Assembly (NCBI GenBank): GCA_014925825.1
Contig: JACGCK010000260.1
Coordinates: 1 to 56,861, forward strand
Origin: Pholiota molesta
Taxonomy: Eukaryota; Basidiomycota; Agaricomycetes; Agaricales; Strophariaceae
Direction of reading: 5' to 3'
DNA: 56,861 nucleotides
Shown in pieces: positions 52,791 through 56,861 of this stretch. Each line of letters starts with the position of its first letter. Position 1 is the first letter of the stretch. The notes under the pieces were generated by a model. It made no database searches. It saw only the letters and a program-made list of their open reading frames with translations, and had not been told where the DNA came from. Both the position numbers and the translations under genes were made by a program.

Positions 52791-54000
52791 GCAAGCTCAT
52801 TACTCAATGGTAAGTGACGTTTTTAACCTCTCTTAAAATGTTGCTGTGCTTAATACCGACACGATAACGGAAGTTGATTTCTTCAGAAGGTTCATCGCAG
52901 AACGACGTCATTTCTTATGTTGATGTGAGGTAGAACATCTAAATCAGTGAGTGGCTGTCTGTCCCTTTCAAGTTCATGCATTTTAAAACTTATATTCCCT
53001 TCAGTTAGACGCCAGTCTCCGTACTGGATTGAGCAAGACGCTTATGCCAGCATTGTGCGAGCTTGGACTAAGCTCATCGGCTGGTTGTGACCCTCGAATT
53101 TCCAGCATCGTGAACAATATGCACTCCGCCTATTTCAGTAGTGTGTTAATCGCCCTGAGTGCAGGCAACGTCATAAGCCTACGCCAGAACCCGAACCCAC
53201 GAATCGTACGTACCATCCAATTTGCAAATACCTAGTCAAAATCATCCTGACCATTATTCCAATACCTGTGACTTCCAGTAAGAGTTCATTCTCTTCCCGG
53301 TATGGCATTCTTGGAGCGTTCGTCGCTATTCTGAAGTCCTAGGGTTGCGCCCATCAGCACGATGAACTCAATCAAAAGTTTTTCGGATGCAGCATCCACC
53401 CCTTCGCCGGCCTTTTCTCGTACCGCGTTAGCAACGTCAACACCAGAATGCGCGCTGAGGGTGGTGGATAGGTCCAGGAGGCGAGCTTTTATTTCCTTGC
53501 ATTACAAACACCAGATGGGCTAATGTATTTGGCCTTCGGCGTCACATTTCCTTTCAGACTACCTCACTCCTTGTCTGTCGGCGTTCATGATTGGAGTACG
53601 CGATCAAGAATTCTGCTGCTGGACTTGGGTTCCTGCAAACTTGTATTGCAGTATTAGCACCGTGCAGTCTCAATACCCATTGGCTTGAAGGTTTCGTTCG
53701 AACGTAACAGAAGGAGATATTAAATGAGGATGAGCGAGATAGGCTGATAACCCCAACATGCAAATCGTAGGCACGCACTGCTTCTAGCAGAGATTGCAGC
53801 TATGGATACTCGTGTTCAACCCTAAACCGATAAATCGTGCTGACCTACTACTCCGTAATATAGTGTTAACGAGTGATGTTTTGGATGGAATGCGTGCGAC
53901 TTCAGCTACTTGTCAGATGATACTTACGTACTGGACAATCCGTGGTCGGTGGGCGCCTTCGACAGTGCGACTCCATCTCCCAATTGCGAACGAACTACGA
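52791..54000. other. Spacer, no supported gene
   Basis: A 68-codon frame at 53029 and the 5' extension of the next gene's frame (from 53794) are open but have no recognisable motif. No repeat or RNA gene was seen. Confidence 0.35.
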
Positions 54001-54965
54001 ATGGAAGCGATGGCCCAAGACGGTCAAGACGCACCAGCCGATATCGCACCAACTCGCCTCCAGGTAGTCCTCCTCGCCTACGACGACGATGGAGAGAGAG
54101 ACGCAGCGAAAGATCGATATGCTGTTATCCGATTCCCTAACTCATATGAGGTGAATCCTTACATTCGACGGTACCCTTCCACTGCCAATGTCCAGTGTTA
54201 CTTACTGTGATCGATCTGCTGTGGTTAGGACGCTATGAAGGCCATCGAACGCAATCTCGGAGAATGTCTGCCTTCCGGCAAAGCCGACCGTGTTGATATC
54301 CTCTGCCGGATGCTCAACAGTCAGGGCGAATGGATCTGGGCTAAAGCGGATCGAGCAGATTGGAACATTGTACGTGCAGAGCTTGCACTAACAGCGAAAC
54401 CGCTTGGTATTCGGAATCGCCTACAAAGTTATTTGAATGCAGTAATAAGGCCGCCTTTCGTCAAGGGTCGGATGATAGTGGCATATGGAGAAATGGGTGG
54501 TGGTATAATGACATGGACTTCTGTCAGTGAATACAACCATACTAGATGGATAACTCGTCCGGGATCATACCTGGTAAGTCACAATTCAGTAAATAAGCGA
54601 TTATCACTTAGATACCAAGCAGGACGCTAGGGACTTTATTGTGGCTGCTGTGAACGATAAGCCGCAGGATTGGCCTTTGGGATGCCGGGTAAAAGCTCGT
54701 ATGTTCCAATTCTTCATTGAAACCAAGGAAAGTCATCGAGCTCAATCATATTGGTCATCTGTGTGGTAATCAAGGTCGACCTCTGAGCCAACTCGAGTTC
54801 AGGTTCTGTCACTTCGTTTCCGACCAAAGCCAAGGTCCGAATACCGACTTGTGGGTGGACGTTCCTACGAGTGCATACACAGACGATGAAATATGGAGTA
54901 CCACAGTTCCGGAGTCCGATGAAATATTAGGTTTTACCATAGACCTAAGTCGTGATGCAGATTAG
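54001..54965 (+). CDS. Four-exon hypothetical protein
   Basis: Exons 54001-54150, 54229-54573, 54623-54765 and 54803-54965 join in frame to about 266 residues. The ATG at 54001 (MEAMAQDGQDAPADIAPTRL) is the simplest start, though the frame stays open upstream. Notable stretches are LQVVLLAYDDDGERDAAKDR, MKAIERNLGECLPSGKADRV, MIVAYGEMGGGIMTWTSVSE and LWVDVPTSAYTDDEIWSTTV. All phases agree, which supports a real gene. The last intron would be only 37 bp, shorter than the others, so that junction is less certain. No signal peptide, membrane segment or known domain was recognised. Confidence 0.6.
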
Positions 54966-55338
54966 TACACCAACGGTATGCAGCGTCTGCAGCTTTCAGT
55001 ATTTCGGAACAGTGCGTCATTGACGTACTTAGTTGTAGTGGGTTTTGCATAAACAATTACATTCATACTTCCAACATACTTCTAAAAAACATAGATTCGA
55101 TTTTGATTCGATTTGCATTCGATTCACTTATTTAAAAAGTGTATAAAATTGGAAAGCTTCAAGCCTCAGCTTCAGCGTTCAAACTGAGAGAAAAATTGGA
55201 AAGTAGACAAGGAAGGAGAGAAACATGAGAGAGAGACGTTCAAGAACGGTTCGGCAGGGGCGGCATTGGCATAATGTTGGTCGTGTTTGTCAAAAGCTTC
55301 CCTAATTGGCCTTACGCGGGCATAGGAAAATTTGCGCT

Positions 55339-55527
55339 TTGTCTTGCGCTCGCCTGCGCTTCTTGCGCTTGACTTGCGCTTGACTTGCGCGGGGATTTTG
55401 CGACTTGCGCTGGAATTTTGCGCTGACTTGCGCTACTCTAAGCATTTTTGCGCTTACTTGCGCCCATTCCGAGAGCGCAAGTTGCTAATGAGTGGAAATT
55501 TTGCGCATACATGCGCTGTCCTTGTTA
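55339..55527. repeat. Cluster of TTGCGC motifs
   Basis: About twelve copies of TTGCGC, most as CTTGCGCT or TTTTGCGC, lie within 190 bp, one of them inverted (GCGCAAG). Spacing is irregular (about 8-30 bp). This looks like the subterminal binding-site arrays of some DNA transposons, but no flanking inverted repeats or target duplication were found. Confidence 0.7.
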
Positions 55528-55561
55528 ACATCTAGTACGGTAGTCTACCAGATTGTAAATC

Positions 55562-55645
55562 ATTTAATAGCCTTTTTGGCTTTACCCTTGGGACGTGGCT
55601 GAGGACGAGGACGCAAGTCAACCACCTGAGGAAGTTTTGGGAGCT
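55562..55645 (-). other. Possible C-terminal exon of an unknown protein
   Basis: On the minus strand the frame ELPKLPQVVDLRPRPQPRPK then GKAKKAIK ends in a stop at 55562. It is preceded by a CTACTAAT branch-like sequence and an AG. The basic, repetitive PRPQPRPKGKAKK tail resembles the ends of DNA-binding proteins, perhaps of a transposase lying near the TTGCGC cluster. No upstream exon was found. Confidence 0.25.
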
Positions 55646-55715
55646 CTTGATATTAGTAGTAGCTGTAAAGTAGTAGGTAGTTTTGGTCGGAAGAAATTTT
55701 TCAGTTTTGACCATT

Positions 55716-56861
55716 TGGATCGATTAGGGATGTGATAAGGATGTCCCATGCCAAAAATGAGCGAGATCGGCGGTCCCGTTCTCGAGATATGGCAGGGGGT
55801 GGGGGAGGAGGAGGGGTATATGCAAGATATTCAGGAATGGGCCGTCAATGTAAAATTTGGTATCAACAGACTCGTATGACCTCGTAGACTAAGGAAAAGT
55901 AGGTTTTGTGGGTGAGGAGGCCACCCTGAATATCTTTGGGTGGGGGGGCGGAGGGTGTGTACTGATCTAGTCTAAAGATATTCAGGAAGCATGTTGGGGG
56001 TTCCAAAACTGGTTTTCCATGACCAGGTATATTGGGGGAACCTATTGGTATTTGTTTTGGAGCTCCCTGATGTGTCCTGAGTATTCTAGGGCAGGGGGAG
56101 GAGACGACCTATCCATATTATCCGTCGGATCTGGGTCAGATCCGAGATGCCCCATTACTGTTGGCCATTGGCTGATCAGAATCATCTGAAACTTTAGGAA
56201 TCCATTAAGGTTGGTTCAAAACCAACTCTCTCACTTTTGGTTAGTCGACATCTCCTCTCCTCCCGGTCGTAGGTCGATACTAAGCTGTCGGCTAACTGCC
56301 ATTACTTGGAGGGATTGTGTGGACGGAATTGGCTGAAAATGGGTAGGAATGGTTTTCTAACATGTTTGAACATATCCCCATTTTAGCAGCTATCGCTTTT
56401 GTCTGGAACTCTGGGAATGGCCGTAGCTGCTCAATGTATGGATATAGCAAGTCGTTTATTGCCATAGATAATCAAGGAGTTGGAAATCCAAATACTTGTT
56501 GCAATTGGGAGTAGGTCTATAGGATGGGACCCTCCACGCAAAATTTCAGACAGATTGGTTGGCTGTAGGGCCACAACTATTGCACTTTGTCATTTCTGTC
56601 GGTCGCTTTGTATACAGTAGCCCTCATAGAGTGTGAGTGGTGAAGTCAAAAAGTAAAAACGTCGGACTAAGAAAAGGTAGTCTTTACTTCCCAAGTCAAT
56701 AATCTGTTACTTACTTTCTTATTGGGTGAGTCGTTGGTCGCCTGTCGGCTTATCAGTAAACATAGTACCTTTGGTTTGCTTGGCATAAAAATCAATCTCA
56801 TATTTGCGACTTTAGGGTTATGGGAGATATTGCTTAGGGTTTTGCCTAGGGACGGGCCGGT
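55716..56861. other. Non-coding tail of the window
   Basis: No frame longer than about 60 codons exists on either strand over 1.1 kb. The motif AGATATTCAGGAA recurs (55829, 55977), and related GAATATCTTTGGG occurs near 55927. It could be the untranslated part of a mobile element that continues past the window. No genes or RNAs were recognised. Confidence 0.4.

Noticed and set aside
56811..56861. Possible telomere (TTAGGG-like motifs)
   Set aside because: TTTAGGG and TTAGGG occur once each without tandem repetition, so this is not telomeric array.
1..56861. CRISPR arrays, bacterial operons, tRNA or rRNA genes
   Set aside because: No direct-repeat/spacer pattern, Shine-Dalgarno-led operons, or recognisable tRNA or rRNA sequence was seen.

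Overview
The window is nuclear DNA from a filamentous fungus, almost certainly an Agaricomycete (mushroom-forming basidiomycete). Genes are broken by many introns of about 40-80 bp with GT...AG ends, coding stretches are GC-richer than the spacers, and the gene content is typical of that clade: a Plavaka-type transposase, a DUF6589 protein, amplified F-box-like families, PCNA and a Byr4-like cytokinesis regulator. No bacterial, organellar or viral genes were seen.

Layout. 0.3-5.1 kb: a Plavaka (CACTA-like) transposase gene whose first exon is split by a 1.44-kb block bordered by an 11-bp direct repeat. 5.8-6.9 kb: an Ala/Pro-rich protein with a C-terminal coiled coil. 7.5-8.3 kb: a small multi-exon gene of unknown family. 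10.2-11.9 kb: a Ser/Pro-rich protein, followed by about 2 kb of GC-rich DNA with minisatellites. 14.1-16.5 kb and 28.8-31.3 kb: two inverted copies of a large F-box-like gene, with decayed fragments and a short dispersed repeat between them. 31.6-34.0 kb: a zinc-finger-like gene and a member of a second F-box-like family. 35.4-52.8 kb: a segmentally duplicated block with one apparently intact Byr4-like gene (46.8-40.8 kb), two dead copies in opposite orientations, and two further F-box family members. One dead copy carries a piece of a GMC oxidoreductase gene. 54.0-55.0 kb: an unrecognised gene. The last 1.9 kb is mostly non-coding and includes a cluster of TTGCGC motifs.

The outstanding feature is a 6,518-bp candidate mobile element at 20,099-26,616. 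It holds two divergent genes: a RecQ-family helicase with a RecQ zinc motif, and a DUF6589 protein with candidate DDE-type catalytic residues. The gene pair lies between imperfect terminal inverted repeats that begin TAG(A/G)CTCGCTACCAG, and the element is flanked by a perfect 9-bp direct repeat, GGCGCGTGC. Inside each terminal repeat is a hairpin whose stem sequence differs between the two ends while base pairing is kept, with conserved blocks on both sides. I do not know of a described transposon superfamily with this set of parts. The element sits 34 bp upstream of the start codon of the PCNA gene. PCNA itself carries an unusual insertion of about 150 residues, acidic and lysine-rich, in a loop of its second domain.

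All splice sites come from reading the sequence. I checked that the exon joins keep frame but could not test them against transcripts.
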